DNA of 64,000 nucleotides, taken from assembly GCA_001587635.1 (NCBI GenBank), contig LNJE01000006.1:1-64000 (forward strand), written 5' to 3'. Position 1 is the first letter of the stretch; each line of letters opens with the position of its first letter. The position numbers and the translations under genes were made by a program. Positions 16,739 to 25,526 of the stretch are shown piece by piece. This DNA comes from Methanofastidiosum methylothiophilum (GTDB taxonomy: Archaea; Methanobacteriota_B; Thermococci; Methanofastidiosales; Methanofastidiosaceae). Below the pieces are notes generated by a model that saw only the letters and a list, made by a program, of their open reading frames with translations, searched no databases and was not told the DNA's origin.

Positions 16739-17341
16739 TTACCAATTTTTAATCTCTTCTTCAGTTTCTCCTTTTATCAATTTTATTACCTTAANCATAT
16801 TCNTNGCAGTGTTTTGTGTGGTCTTNATACCATATTCATCCTTCTCACAATCCCCTGCNTTNTAACCATGCCCTACCCCNCCNTAATGGGAAGTNGCTTC
16901 ATCAGCAACAACTATTGCNTTTTGTATCAAGAAGTAATTGAAGATCTGTTGCAGTGCAGTTTCTTGACCTCCATTTCTAAATCCACCTACAGCTATTCCT
17001 GCACCTACCTTATTTCGAAGTTCAAACTTTATTCTAAGCGCNCTAGTTCTATCCATTAAGGCCTTTAACTGTGCAGATACTCCNCCCATATAGACTGGCG
17101 ACGCNAGTAATATTCCATCCGCAACCTTCATTTTATCNTAAATAGGGGTCATGTCATCTTTTTGAACACATATCCCGGTATCTTTACATCCTCCACATGC
17201 TTTACAAGGCGCAATTTTAAGTAATCCCGCATGTACAAGTTCTGTTTCAGCTCCAAANTCTTTACATACCCCAAGGGCTTTTTCCAATAGAAATAATGTA
17301 TTGCCCTCTCTTGGAGAGCCACAAATACCCAATATTTTCAT
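16739..17341 (-). CDS. NADPH-dependent FMN reductase / iron-sulfur flavoprotein (Isf-like)
   Basis: 200 aa flavodoxin-fold protein. The N-terminal FMN phosphate loop is CGSPREGNT, followed by CKACGGCKDTGIC (about residues 48-60), the compact cysteine motif of archaeal Isf proteins that binds a [4Fe-4S] cluster, and the later SPVY motif. Isf proteins carry electrons in the methanogen cytoplasm, for example in oxidative-stress defence. The start at ATG 17341 lies 4 nt after GGTGA; an ATG 4 codons upstream is rejected. Many undetermined bases lower residue-level certainty. Confidence 0.82.
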   Translation of the reverse strand: MKILGICGSPREGNTLFLLEKALGVCKXFGAETELVHAGLLKIAPCKACGGCKDTGICVQKDDMTPIXDKMKVADGILXASPVYMXGVSAQLKALMDRTXALRIKFELRNKVGAGIAVGGFRNGGQETALQQIFNYFLIQXAIVVADEXTSHXXGVGHGXXAGDCEKDEYGXKTTQNTXXNMXKVIKLIKGETEEEIKNW

Positions 17342-17441
17342 ATAATCACCCATTTCTTAATAAATCCTTATTTATAAAAATGTTTTGTATGAAATATATA
17401 ATTTATATATAGATGTATAGATACATAATATCAGTGCTTTC

Positions 17442-17753
17442 ATGAAGGTAACAGAGAAAATAAGAAATATGAAAAACAATAAATCGAATGAGAAAAGAGT
17501 TATAATTGAAGTGATAGTTCTTTCTGGATGTTCTCAATGTATTCCAGCAGCTGAAATGGCCTATAGAGTGGCATCTCAATATAATAATGTAGATGTTACA
17601 CTAGTTAATGTTACAACTCCCGAAGGAGAGCTTAAGGCCAAATCACTTGGAATAACGACTGTTCCTGCAATTGCCATCAATGGAAAACTAACTTTTATTG
17701 GGAATATTCAAGCAGATATGATAATGCATGACGCTGTTAGAAAAGCTATGTAG
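17442..17753 (+). CDS. Thioredoxin/glutaredoxin-like protein
   Basis: 103 aa thioredoxin fold. The redox site is GCSQC after the first beta strand, and the cis-proline region is TTVPAI. About 20 basic, asparagine-rich residues precede the fold. It is likely a cytoplasmic dithiol reductase; similar small archaeal proteins pair with flavoprotein or F420-dependent reductases. It is monocistronic, with an AT-rich promoter region upstream, and its 3' end overlaps the convergent protease gene by 8 nt. Confidence 0.83.
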   Translation: MKVTEKIRNMKNNKSNEKRVIIEVIVLSGCSQCIPAAEMAYRVASQYNNVDVTLVNVTTPEGELKAKSLGITTVPAIAINGKLTFIGNIQADMIMHDAVRKAM

Positions 17754-18213
17754 TCAAGCTATTTATCTTTTCTTTTAGTTCTTCCAGTATGTCTACGTAT
17801 GACTCCTGAAGAATTGATGAAAATTCATNTGAAAAAGTAAAAGGATCATNTATNCCTATNGCACAAAANAGAATTTGATTAGGCATCCTGTTNGGGNATA
17901 TTTTCATACCTAATTTTANCATAGTTGTAAAGTTAGCTGAATGTACAGACGGATTTTCTGGGAATAATAATATGTCNTCTAAAGTTANATAACTAATTTT
18001 TCCTACTTCTTCAGANACTATAGAATCAATAAATATTGCAACTTCATAATCTAANATTGAATCCAATAGTTCAATCCCNGATGAATAATAAAAATCAAAA
18101 GTTACATCTTTCTTATTTCTGAAAAAAACTTCTAACTCTTCAACTATCTTAANCCCTATCCTATCATCTTTAAGATATGGATTTCCAATACCAAGGACTA
18201 TTGTTTTTTTCAT
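17746..18213 (-). CDS. Hydrogenase maturation protease (HycI/FrhD family)
   Basis: 155 aa. The N-terminal GIGNPYLKDDRIG is the family signature with the nickel-binding acidic residue. Such endopeptidases trim the C-terminus of the large subunit of [NiFe] hydrogenases after nickel insertion. It follows mvhD after 1 nt in the hdr cluster, so its natural client is the Mvh-type F420-nonreducing hydrogenase that docks on MvhD. No hydrogenase large subunit is encoded in this window. Several undetermined bases affect the C-terminal half. Confidence 0.85.
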   Translation of the reverse strand: MKKTIVLGIGNPYLKDDRIGXKIVEELEVFFRNKKDVTFDFYYSXGIELLDSXLDYEVAIFIDSIXSEEVGKISYXTLXDILLFPENPSVHSANFTTMXKLGMKIXXNRMPNQIXFCXIXIXDPFTFSXEFSSILQESYVDILEELKEKINSLTT

Positions 18214-18214
18214 C

Positions 18215-18628
18215 TTATACTTTAATCGGATTTGGCCCTAACTTTTTTATTCTTTCTGTAAACGATGTCATAACTTCAGAAAATTTCTTTCCTTCTGATG
18301 CTGAAATCCAGAATATCTCCAATCTATCAGGCTCTACTCCCATTTCAGATATTAATTTTTTTAACATTGTAACTCTTTTTAGAGCTTTAAAGTTACCCTG
18401 TTGATAATGACAGTCACTAGGAATATGACACCCCCCAACAAATACTCCATCGGCACCTCTAGCAAAAGTTTCAAGAATAAATGCTGGATCTACCCTACCT
18501 GAGCACATAAGCCGTATCAATTTAACATTCGGCGGGTAACTGTATCTTGATGAGCCTGCAAGATCGGCACCAGCGTAAGTACACCAGTTACATACAAAAC
18601 CAATGATATTGGGTTCAAAATTTTTCAT
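18215..18628 (-). CDS. mvhD: F420-non-reducing hydrogenase iron-sulfur subunit D
   Basis: 137 aa. MvhD bridges the hydrogenase MvhAG to HdrA through a [2Fe-2S] cluster. Conserved cysteines appear in VCNWCTYAGAD, RLMCSGRVDP and GGCHIPSDCHY, as in MvhD/HdrA-associated proteins. The start codon overlaps the hdrB stop (TGATG), placing it in one transcript with hdrA-hdrC-hdrB. This suggests that a complete Mvh-Hdr bifurcating complex forms, with mvhAG encoded elsewhere. Confidence 0.93.
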   Translation of the reverse strand: MKNFEPNIIGFVCNWCTYAGADLAGSSRYSYPPNVKLIRLMCSGRVDPAFILETFARGADGVFVGGCHIPSDCHYQQGNFKALKRVTMLKKLISEMGVEPDRLEIFWISASEGKKFSEVMTSFTERIKKLGPNPIKV

Positions 18629-19530
18629 CAGTCAACACCATAAAATTTTTTTATGAATCCATCTCGTGGAGTTTCAGAAATTGAAGCAATTCTTTTTTTA
18701 GGAAGCCCCATAGAGAGTCCTAAAAGTTGATTATAATAAAAAACAGGTATACAGAAATCTTCACCTTTGTCCCTCAATCCTTTTTGGCCTAAATCAAATT
18801 GAAGGAAACAAAAAGGGCAACATGTAACTATACAATCAGGGTCAGAATATTTAATATTCATAAGCTTCTTTTCTAAAATTTTCAATGTTGCGTTGGGATT
18901 ATTTCCTCTCATACCCCCTCCTGCACCACAACAGGACAATTTTTTGGGATAATATACACTTTCCATACCCAATGCTTCAACTAATGCATCAAGTTTGTGA
19001 GGTTTTTCGGGATTTTCAGCCATCAAATGATCGGATGGCCTTAAAAGATGACATCCGTAGTGGACTGCAGCTTTAGCACCATCTAATTTAATTTTAGTTG
19101 ATTCTTTAATTTTTTCAATACCTATTTGGTCGTGGAGTATTTCTACTAAATGATATACTGAAATAGTGCCGTGATACTTTCTACCTATTTGATTTAGAAT
19201 TGTATTTACTTTTTCTCTCTTTTCCTGATTACTTTTCAAAAGTAAATTACTATTTTTTAGGTAACAGAAGCATCCATTACAAACCGCCATTAAGTCTTTA
19301 TTCATTAATTCCGCTATAGATAAATTTCTTGCACTTTGTGCAAGTCCAGATATTTCATCAACTGACCAGAAAGCACCACCAGGGGGGCAACAACCTGCAC
19401 CCACCATATCAAAAACATTTGCCCCCAAAAGTGGCATTGTTTCCCTAATTGAATTTTCAATATCCGGGTATCTTAGTGGGATGATGCACCCAGTGTACAA
19501 AGCATAATCAGTCGCAGGCAATAACTTCAT
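18628..19530 (-). CDS. hdrB: CoB-CoM heterodisulfide reductase subunit B
   Basis: 300 aa. HdrB carries the two non-cubane [4Fe-4S] clusters where the CoM-S-S-CoB disulfide is cleaved. Two CCG-type domains are visible: GCCPPGGAFWS with CNGCFCY in the first, and HYGCHL, SCCGAGGG and CCPFCF in the second. It overlaps hdrC by 23 nt. The ATG directly abuts an AAAGGAG site, so initiation may instead use the TTG three codons downstream, which would better fit usual spacing. Soluble-type HdrABC goes with flavin-based electron bifurcation. Confidence 0.95.
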   Translation of the reverse strand: MKLLPATDYALYTGCIIPLRYPDIENSIRETMPLLGANVFDMVGAGCCPPGGAFWSVDEISGLAQSARNLSIAELMNKDLMAVCNGCFCYLKNSNLLLKSNQEKREKVNTILNQIGRKYHGTISVYHLVEILHDQIGIEKIKESTKIKLDGAKAAVHYGCHLLRPSDHLMAENPEKPHKLDALVEALGMESVYYPKKLSCCGAGGGMRGNNPNATLKILEKKLMNIKYSDPDCIVTCCPFCFLQFDLGQKGLRDKGEDFCIPVFYYNQLLGLSMGLPKKRIASISETPRDGFIKKFYGVD

Positions 19531-20056
19531 CTCCTTTAGGTTTCCAATCTTTTTTTATTTTGAGTAGTTTGAAGGATTTAGTTAGATTAATTATTCTTTG
19601 GATCTCATCAATATGTTTCTTATCAGACCCTGCAGTATTAAGTACTGGTGCACCTACTTTATCCCTTAGCTTTATTCCCTTTTCAACTGTCACAGCATGG
19701 CCAAGATGATATATATTGTTTGCTACCTCTATTTGGGCATCTGGGATAATTCCCTTCTCTGCTGAAATTCTCCTTAATGCAAATATGACCTCTGTAGGGC
19801 CTGCATTTTGAGGACATCTCTCTAAGCACATGAAACAAGTTGTACACAACCATATTGATTTTTTATCTAATATTTGCTCGTCAAGTCCCAAAAGAACTTG
19901 GTGCATTGTTCTTTTTATTTTATGATCTGTATCCCCTGCAACAGGGCAACCTGAGGCACACATTCCACACTGAAAACATTTGTAAATATTTTCTCCACCA
20001 TACTGAATAACCTTATTAACAAGTTCCTCATTTGTATCGTTAAGAACAATTTTCAT
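19508..20056 (-). CDS. hdrC: CoB-CoM heterodisulfide reductase subunit C
   Basis: 182 aa ferredoxin-like subunit with two [4Fe-4S] motifs: CFQCGMCASGCP (about residues 27-38) and CTTCFMCLERCP (about 71-82). It passes electrons from HdrA to HdrB. The start overlaps the hdrA stop (ATGA) and the end overlaps hdrB. Length is close to that of other soluble HdrC proteins. Confidence 0.95.
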   Translation of the reverse strand: MKIVLNDTNEELVNKVIQYGGENIYKCFQCGMCASGCPVAGDTDHKIKRTMHQVLLGLDEQILDKKSIWLCTTCFMCLERCPQNAGPTEVIFALRRISAEKGIIPDAQIEVANNIYHLGHAVTVEKGIKLRDKVGAPVLNTAGSDKKHIDEIQRIINLTKSFKLLKIKKDWKPKGDEVIACD

Positions 20057-22038
20057 TTTAAGCCTCCTGTAAGGGCCAAGATCTGCATTCTAACTTGACT
20101 ATTTGTGAAATGATTTGCTTTAATAGCACTAGAGGGACATGCTGCGCTACAAACACCACAACCTTTGCATAGAGCTATATCTACTTCTATTTTGTTCTCA
20201 TCTTCAATGTACTTAATCGCTTTATATGTGCAAAGCGATTCACATGTCCTACATTTTGCACAAAACTCATCAATTACTTGGGCAAATAAGGGCTCTACCC
20301 CTATTTCACCTTTTGACATAAGTGACGAAGCTGCAGAAGCTGCAGCTTTGCCCTGACTTACCGCATCAGGTATTTCTTTCGGTCCTTGGCATGCCCCAGC
20401 GATAAATATTCCATCGCTATCTGTACTAACTGGCTTAAGTTTTGGATGAATTTCTTTAAAGAATCCAGTTTTATCAGTACTTATATTCAATAAATTTGCA
20501 AGATTTTTGGAATCTTTAGGGGATTCCATAGCAACTGCTAGAACAACAAGATCAGCTATAACACTAATCTGCTCTCCCAGTGTGTCATCATCACCTGACA
20601 CTTCTAATCTATCGCCTATTGAGTCCACCTGGCTTATCCTACCTCTTATAAACTTCACTCCCTTTTCCCTAGCCATTCTATAATACTCTTCGTAACCTTT
20701 ACCAAAACATCTAAGATCAATGTAATGAATATAAATATCCATATCTGGATATTTTTCCTTTAGAAGTCTTGCATGCTTTATGGAATATGTACAACAAATT
20801 CTAGAACAGTAGTCATTTGTTTTCTCATCCCTTGATCCTACACATTGGATAAATGACACTGTGTGAGGAGTCCTATTATCAGATGGCCTTAAAATCTCTC
20901 CTTTAGTTGGTCCAGAGGCACACATCATTCTCTCTAGTTCAAGAGAAGTTATTACATTTGGATGATCATAATCATATTCAGCTTTCTTATTGGGATCAAA
21001 AAGATCGTAGCCAGTTGCAACAATTATGCTTCCTACATCAAATTCTACATATTCATCGTCATTTTTTGTGATATCAATTGCCCCAACTTGACATCTCTTC
21101 TCACATAACTTACATTTAATGCATTTTGTTTTGTCTATTACAGCTTTCATAGGTATTGCTTGTTGAAATTGTATATAGATTGCCTTTCTTTTATCCATAT
21201 TACAGTTAAATTCATTATCGACCTTAACAGGACACACAATGCTACAATCACCACAACCGTTGCATTTGTTCCAATCTACCGATGTTTGTTTTTTTCTAAC
21301 AACAATGTGGTAATTTCCTATATGCCCAGAAACATTTTCAACTTCAGAATATGTTAGAAGTTCAACATTTGGATTATTTGAAATATCCACCATCATTGGT
21401 GCAAGAATACATGCAGAGCAATCATTTGTAGGAAAAGTTTTGTCAAGTTGAGCCATTTTTCCCCCAATACTTGGATTTTTCTCTACAAGGTATACTTTAT
21501 ATCCATCACGTGCTAAATCAAGCGCAGCATTAATTCCCGATATCCCTCCACCTATTACAAGCGTAGATTTCAAAACAGGTAACTTTCTATCCTCCAATGG
21601 CTCCAATTCAATAGCTCTATAAACTCCGCTTTTTACCAAAGTCATTGCTTTTTTTGTTGCATTTTCTTTATCTTTGATGTGGGGCCATGAGCATTGATCT
21701 CTTATGTTCACTTGTTCATATAAATACTTGTTTAAATCAGTAGAGTTTAAAGTTTTTCTGAATATCTCTTCATGAGTTCTAGGTGAGCAGCATGCAGCAA
21801 CAACGCGAGTAATTCCATCTTTTTGAATATCATCTTTTATAAGATTTTGACCCTGTTCTGAACATAGATACATATGATCTCTTACAATTGATACATTACT
21901 TAATGTCTTTGAATAGTTAACAACTTCTTCTATATTGACACTTCCAGCAATATTTGTGCCACAATGGCAAACATATACCCCTATTTTAGGAAAATCATTG
22001 GATTCTTTTTTCTTCTTTCTTGACCGGGATTTTGTCAT
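20053..22038 (-). CDS. hdrA: CoB-CoM heterodisulfide reductase subunit A
   Basis: 661 aa flavoprotein of the bifurcating Hdr complex. In order: an N-terminal cluster region (VYVCHCGTNIAGSV), the FAD-binding Rossmann motif GGGISGINAALDLARDG (about residue 165), TNDCSACILAPMM, two ferredoxin motifs mid-protein (CNGCGDCSIVCP and CIKCKLCEKRC), a thioredoxin-reductase-like half, and C-terminal ferredoxin motifs CAKCRTCESLC and CKGCGVCSAACP. ATG 22038 is chosen; an in-frame start 9 codons upstream is unlikely. It is the first gene of the operon, with its own TATA box about 75 nt upstream. Confidence 0.96.
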   Translation of the reverse strand: MTKSRSRKKKKESNDFPKIGVYVCHCGTNIAGSVNIEEVVNYSKTLSNVSIVRDHMYLCSEQGQNLIKDDIQKDGITRVVAACCSPRTHEEIFRKTLNSTDLNKYLYEQVNIRDQCSWPHIKDKENATKKAMTLVKSGVYRAIELEPLEDRKLPVLKSTLVIGGGISGINAALDLARDGYKVYLVEKNPSIGGKMAQLDKTFPTNDCSACILAPMMVDISNNPNVELLTYSEVENVSGHIGNYHIVVRKKQTSVDWNKCNGCGDCSIVCPVKVDNEFNCNMDKRKAIYIQFQQAIPMKAVIDKTKCIKCKLCEKRCQVGAIDITKNDDEYVEFDVGSIIVATGYDLFDPNKKAEYDYDHPNVITSLELERMMCASGPTKGEILRPSDNRTPHTVSFIQCVGSRDEKTNDYCSRICCTYSIKHARLLKEKYPDMDIYIHYIDLRCFGKGYEEYYRMAREKGVKFIRGRISQVDSIGDRLEVSGDDDTLGEQISVIADLVVLAVAMESPKDSKNLANLLNISTDKTGFFKEIHPKLKPVSTDSDGIFIAGACQGPKEIPDAVSQGKAAASAASSLMSKGEIGVEPLFAQVIDEFCAKCRTCESLCTYKAIKYIEDENKIEVDIALCKGCGVCSAACPSSAIKANHFTNSQVRMQILALTGGLK

Positions 22039-22112
22039 AATACCACAATACAGACTAAATATCAATTAATAATTTTAGATTACCCTAAACGGTCGAATGG
22101 ATGAATCAATCA

Positions 22113-22128
22113 TTTTTATATCTTTTGG
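22113..22128 (-). promoter_or_regulatory. hdrA operon promoter (BRE/TATA)
   Basis: The minus strand reads CCAAAAGATATAAAAA, an archaeal TATA box with a purine-rich upstream element. It predicts a start near 22090 and a leader of about 50 nt before hdrA. The same region also reads TTTATATC on the plus strand, so it could serve the candidate RNA in the opposite direction. Confidence 0.5.
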
Positions 22129-22159
22129 TATGTTTCGTTGAATAATCAATCGCAAAGCT

Positions 22160-22345
22160 TAGGCTTATTATAGGCCATATGCCTATGGTGCAAGACAACA
22201 GCTGTTAGCATTTGAATAAAATTTTTGTGACTGCAGAATATATTTCCCTCAGTCAAGCGCTAATTTGACAGAGAATCTACAGTTAAACGATGACAAGGTG
22301 TGTAAAGAAACGAAAGTTTCTACTGCTGTAGCAAACTACAATAGC
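22160..22345 (+). ncRNA. Candidate structured non-coding RNA
   Basis: This gene-free stretch packs several hairpins when read on the plus strand: ATAGGC-CATAT-GCCTAT (22170-22186); an interrupted stem CTGTTAGC (22202-22209) with GCTA/ACAG (22259-22271) enclosing GACTG/CAGTC (22229-22254); AGAAAC-GAAA-GTTTCT with a GNRA loop (22306-22321); and TGTAG-CAAA-CTACA (22327-22340). A TTTATATC box lies about 25-30 nt upstream of a plausible 5' end. I could not match it to RNase P RNA, SRP RNA or a riboswitch. No expression evidence exists, and AT-rich DNA can form hairpins by chance. Confidence 0.35.
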
Positions 22346-22437
22346 TAGGGTAAAGCAAAAATAAGTTAAAGTAATCCATTGTTTTGAATAAAACTATGCT
22401 ACAAATTAAATAAAGAATAGAAAAATTAAAATTAATT

Positions 22438-23364
22438 TTATGGGACTATGAAATCAAATGTTATCTTGTCAAAGACCCCTTTTTCAGAGTATGCGACTAG
22501 CGTAACCTGATATTTGCCAGATGGCACATTTGGTCCGACTGTAAACGTTGCAGAGTATGTTCCAATTTTCTTTGCCTTAAGCTTTTGAGTTTCTGGTGTT
22601 ATTGATACCGTCACTCCTTCTGGCAGCCCCTCAAATTTAGCTCTTGTGTCGTTTTGCGTGAACATTCCTCTGTTTTCAATCTGGACGAATGTCTGTTGTG
22701 TGCCTGGAGAAAGAGCGAGATTTGTCAGTAGCTTTCCGTCCTTGATTACTGTGGTCCCGCCTGCCACTGCAAAGTTTTCTATGTCCACTTTTGGGTATAG
22801 GATTGTTGTGGGCAGCCCTACTTTCTTCCTGCAGTCATAGCAACATGCGTAGTCTAAATACGTTGTAAATGTAGCTGGTGTTCTGCCTTGATTATGAACT
22901 TCAAATCGAGTAGTTCTTCTTCCATTAATCATAACGGGTCGTAAGACACAAGAGTCACTCGAAAACAAACCCCAACTTTCTAATTGATTTCCTTCTGCAT
23001 CATAAGTGGTCACATTGATGTTGATTATATTATTATGGTCACTAACACAAAATGCAAAAAAACCGCCACCTATGCAACATCCCTGGTCCGATGAAAGTGA
23101 ACATTCATATTCATAAGTTGGGGAATTTTTGGCTTCTTCTTCTGGCCCTCCAATCCGGATTGTTTTCGATGGCGGGCATGACGGAACGTCAAAAGATATG
23201 ATTTGGCCTGGATTTATAGCTGTCGCAGGGTAAGTATAGTTATCTTGATAATTATAACATGGAATGTATGGATCTCCAGTATTCCATTGCCCTATTGCCC
23301 CAAAGGCGGCAGATAAAGAAATTGCCATTATAAACAAAATGGATAGGGTTATCTTTTTTTTCAT
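22438..23364 (-). CDS. Secreted protein with C-terminal Ig-like (NEW3-like) domain
   Basis: 308 aa. The N-terminal signal peptide (about residues 1-22, basic start, core ITLSILFIMAISLSAAFG) suggests export. The middle (about 30-180) is cysteine-rich, with CCIGGG and YACCYDCRKK, and probably disulfide-bonded. The last roughly 100 residues form a beta-sandwich resembling NEW3/CARDB domains (VQIENRGMFTQND, GVTVSITPETQ, PSGKYQVTLVAYS). There is no C-terminal membrane anchor. ATG follows GGGTGG. Function is unknown; a surface-binding or cell-envelope role is only a guess. Confidence 0.7.
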   Translation of the reverse strand: MKKKITLSILFIMAISLSAAFGAIGQWNTGDPYIPCYNYQDNYTYPATAINPGQIISFDVPSCPPSKTIRIGGPEEEAKNSPTYEYECSLSSDQGCCIGGGFFAFCVSDHNNIININVTTYDAEGNQLESWGLFSSDSCVLRPVMINGRRTTRFEVHNQGRTPATFTTYLDYACCYDCRKKVGLPTTILYPKVDIENFAVAGGTTVIKDGKLLTNLALSPGTQQTFVQIENRGMFTQNDTRAKFEGLPEGVTVSITPETQKLKAKKIGTYSATFTVGPNVPSGKYQVTLVAYSEKGVFDKITFDFIVP

Positions 23365-23669
23365 TTTATTCCACCCTTTTATTTCTATAATTAAATAGCA
23401 ATATAACTTAATAAATATGGCTCCAATTAATATAAAGTTTTCGGTAGATAATGTTTTGCTGAATATCTAATCAAAAAATTTAAATCTTTTATAAACCCAA
23501 TAGGCTCATTGCAGATTAAGGTAAATCCATAAACTAACAGTATGTCACTATGGGAAAGCTTTGTATTTTTTGATTTTTTTACTGTTTCTAGACTAAAGAG
23601 CTCATTCTGACAATTAGAGATTTATTTCTTTAAATTATTAACAAAATAAGATTCAATGAGATAACGAGA
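23365..23669. other. Intergenic region between secreted protein gene and purM
   Basis: About 300 AT-rich bases. A TATA-like CTATTTAATTATAG at about 23380-23393 (minus strand) may drive the secreted-protein gene. Nothing else was recognised. Confidence 0.5.
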
Positions 23670-24677
23670 TTATAGAACAAATGATTTATTTAATCCTTTA
23701 ATATAGGCTCTAATTATATTTTGATCAATCACTTTTCCAATTACATATGAGGGGAAGTACTTGTTTAATATCTGAAGTGCTTTGTTCACATCTTCTTCAG
23801 ATATAATAACTACAAATCCTGTTCCCATATTGAAAGTCTTGTACATTTCTTCAATTTCTACCCCAGTGTCCATAATTTTTTTGAATATCATTGGTGGTTC
23901 AGGTAGATTGAGGTCAAATCCGATGCCTTTTTTTAATCTTTTAAGATTTAAAAGTCCACTGCCTGTGATATGTGCCATTCCTTTGACTTTAACATGTTCA
24001 ATTAAATCTAGAATTTGTTTTACATATATCCTAGTTGGGACCAAAAGTTCGGGATAGTCGCTTTCACCTAAGATTTTTCTGGCAAGAGTTAATCCATTAG
24101 AATGAATTCCGGAAGATTCGATACCTATTATTACATCTCCGGGAGCTATATCCTTCCCAGAAATTATTTTCTCTTTTTTCACAACCCCTAGGCATGTTCC
24201 AGCCAGATCAAATCCTTCACCATTACCTTTTATTATGTCTGGAAGTGTGGCAGTTTCACCCCCAACTATTGGCATATCAGACTGCTTTGCACCTTCTAGC
24301 AACCCTTTTGCTATTTCATTTAGCATATATTTGGAAGTTTTTTCCAAAGCTATATAGTCTACAAAAGCTAGTGGAGTTGCACCGTTACATATTACATCAT
24401 TAACATTCATAGCAATTACATCAATTCCAACAGTATCGTATTTTCGCAGTTTTTGAGCGACAAGAACCTTTGAACCAACGCCATCAGTAGCAAGTGATAA
24501 TGCATAATCTCCAAACTCAATAAATCCTGAATAGCTCCCAATATCCCCAATAGCCGCACCAATTTTACCCTTTCTAAACTGAAGTGTTTCTTTGATTATT
24601 GAAACAAGAGCATTAATTGACTTTTCTTCAACTTCTATGTCTACGCCTGAGGATTTATAATCTTTAGGTGTTGTCAT
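23670..24677 (-). CDS. purM: Phosphoribosylformylglycinamidine cyclo-ligase (AIR synthetase)
   Basis: 335 aa. It closes the imidazole ring of aminoimidazole ribotide with ATP. The N-terminal glycine-rich GKIGAAIGDIGSYSGF, the DGVGSKVLVAQ motif, the MNVNDVICNGATPLAFVDY dimer region, and the downstream HITGSGLLNL and FNMGTGFVV are family hallmarks. Its ATG directly follows the purE stop, forming a purE-purM pair separate from the larger pur cluster. Length is normal. Confidence 0.96.
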   Translation of the reverse strand: MTTPKDYKSSGVDIEVEEKSINALVSIIKETLQFRKGKIGAAIGDIGSYSGFIEFGDYALSLATDGVGSKVLVAQKLRKYDTVGIDVIAMNVNDVICNGATPLAFVDYIALEKTSKYMLNEIAKGLLEGAKQSDMPIVGGETATLPDIIKGNGEGFDLAGTCLGVVKKEKIISGKDIAPGDVIIGIESSGIHSNGLTLARKILGESDYPELLVPTRIYVKQILDLIEHVKVKGMAHITGSGLLNLKRLKKGIGFDLNLPEPPMIFKKIMDTGVEIEEMYKTFNMGTGFVVIISEEDVNKALQILNKYFPSYVIGKVIDQNIIRAYIKGLNKSFVL

Positions 24678-25055
24678 TTATTTAACCCCCAATATTCTCA
24701 TAGCAAGATATGCAGCATTTTCCCCATTATCTATACCTACACATGCTACTGGAACTCCTTTGGGCATCTGAACAATAGAGAGGAGTGCATCTAATCCGCC
24801 TAATTTGGAAGAAACTGGCACACCTATAACAGGGTTTTTTGTGTAAGAGGCAACTACCCCTGGAAGTGCTGCAGATAAACCAGCGATAGCAATGAAAACA
24901 TCATAATCTTTCTTTGCAAGTTCTGCAACTCTATCGGGTTCTCTATGGGCAGAAGCATATTGAATTTCATATTCAATGCTATTTTCATCAAAAACTTTCT
25001 TTACCTTATTTACTATCTGTTCATCACTTTTTGAGCCAGCTATGATTAGAATCAT
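24678..25055 (-). CDS. purE: N5-carboxyaminoimidazole ribonucleotide mutase / AIR carboxylase
   Basis: 125 aa, slightly shorter than bacterial PurE. Substrate-binding motifs GSKSDEQ near the N-terminus and YASAHREPDRV are present, and GLSAALPGVVAS follows. It carboxylates AIR to CAIR or rearranges N5-CAIR. No purK was seen, so direct carboxylation is possible. ATG 25055 is chosen, since the 19 residues of a longer reading do not fit the family. The TATA-like CTTTTTAATAG lies about 25 nt upstream, implying a leaderless transcript. Confidence 0.93.
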   Translation of the reverse strand: MILIIAGSKSDEQIVNKVKKVFDENSIEYEIQYASAHREPDRVAELAKKDYDVFIAIAGLSAALPGVVASYTKNPVIGVPVSSKLGGLDALLSIVQMPKGVPVACVGIDNGENAAYLAMRILGVK

Positions 25056-25195
25056 GTAATAAAAAATGCACATGCTATTAAAAAGATTATTGTCATACAG
25101 AAAACTGAACAATAATTTATTATAGGTAAATATAAAAAATAAAAGGACTTTTCCTATTAACTTACTAGAAATAACCTTTTACAAAAAAACTCTAC

Positions 25196-25360
25196 TTAAT
25201 ACCTTCTTGGGTTTTTCTTTTGGTAGCATTCCCTACAGTAAACAGGTCTTGTTCCATCCGGCTTGAATGGGACTTCAGTTTCCTGCCCACAACTTGCACA
25301 AGTTGCCTTGTGCATTTCACGAGGAGATCTGTTGTAGCCGCCTCGATTTTCTCCATACAT
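25196..25360 (-). CDS. Small CxxC-x17-CxxC zinc-ribbon protein
   Basis: 54 aa. The pattern is C-A-S-C, exactly 17 residues, then C-R-E-C, with a basic tail ending NPRRY. This matches a recognised family of tiny archaeal and bacterial CxxC-x17-CxxC domain proteins of unknown function, probably nucleic-acid-binding zinc ribbons. The N-terminus (YGENRGGYNRSPRE) is glycine/arginine-rich. It stands alone between the purE and purD genes with about 140-165 nt on each side. Confidence 0.85.
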   Translation of the reverse strand: MYGENRGGYNRSPREMHKATCASCGQETEVPFKPDGTRPVYCRECYQKKNPRRY

Positions 25361-25526
25361 TTATATTACTCCTTTAATTACTTGGCCAATCACTGACCTT
25401 AAAAATAAAAATACCTTTAGTTTATAAGGTTGATTATTCAAAACTACAAAAATTATTAATTTCTATAATAAAAAATAATATCAATATAAATTTATTAAAT
25501 TAGAATAAGAGAAGAATATCCAGTAT

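Noticed and set aside
22066..22437. RNase P RNA, SRP RNA or C/D box RNA in the hdrA upstream gap
   Set aside because: The conserved RNase P and SRP core sequences are absent; one GATGA alone is not a C/D box RNA.
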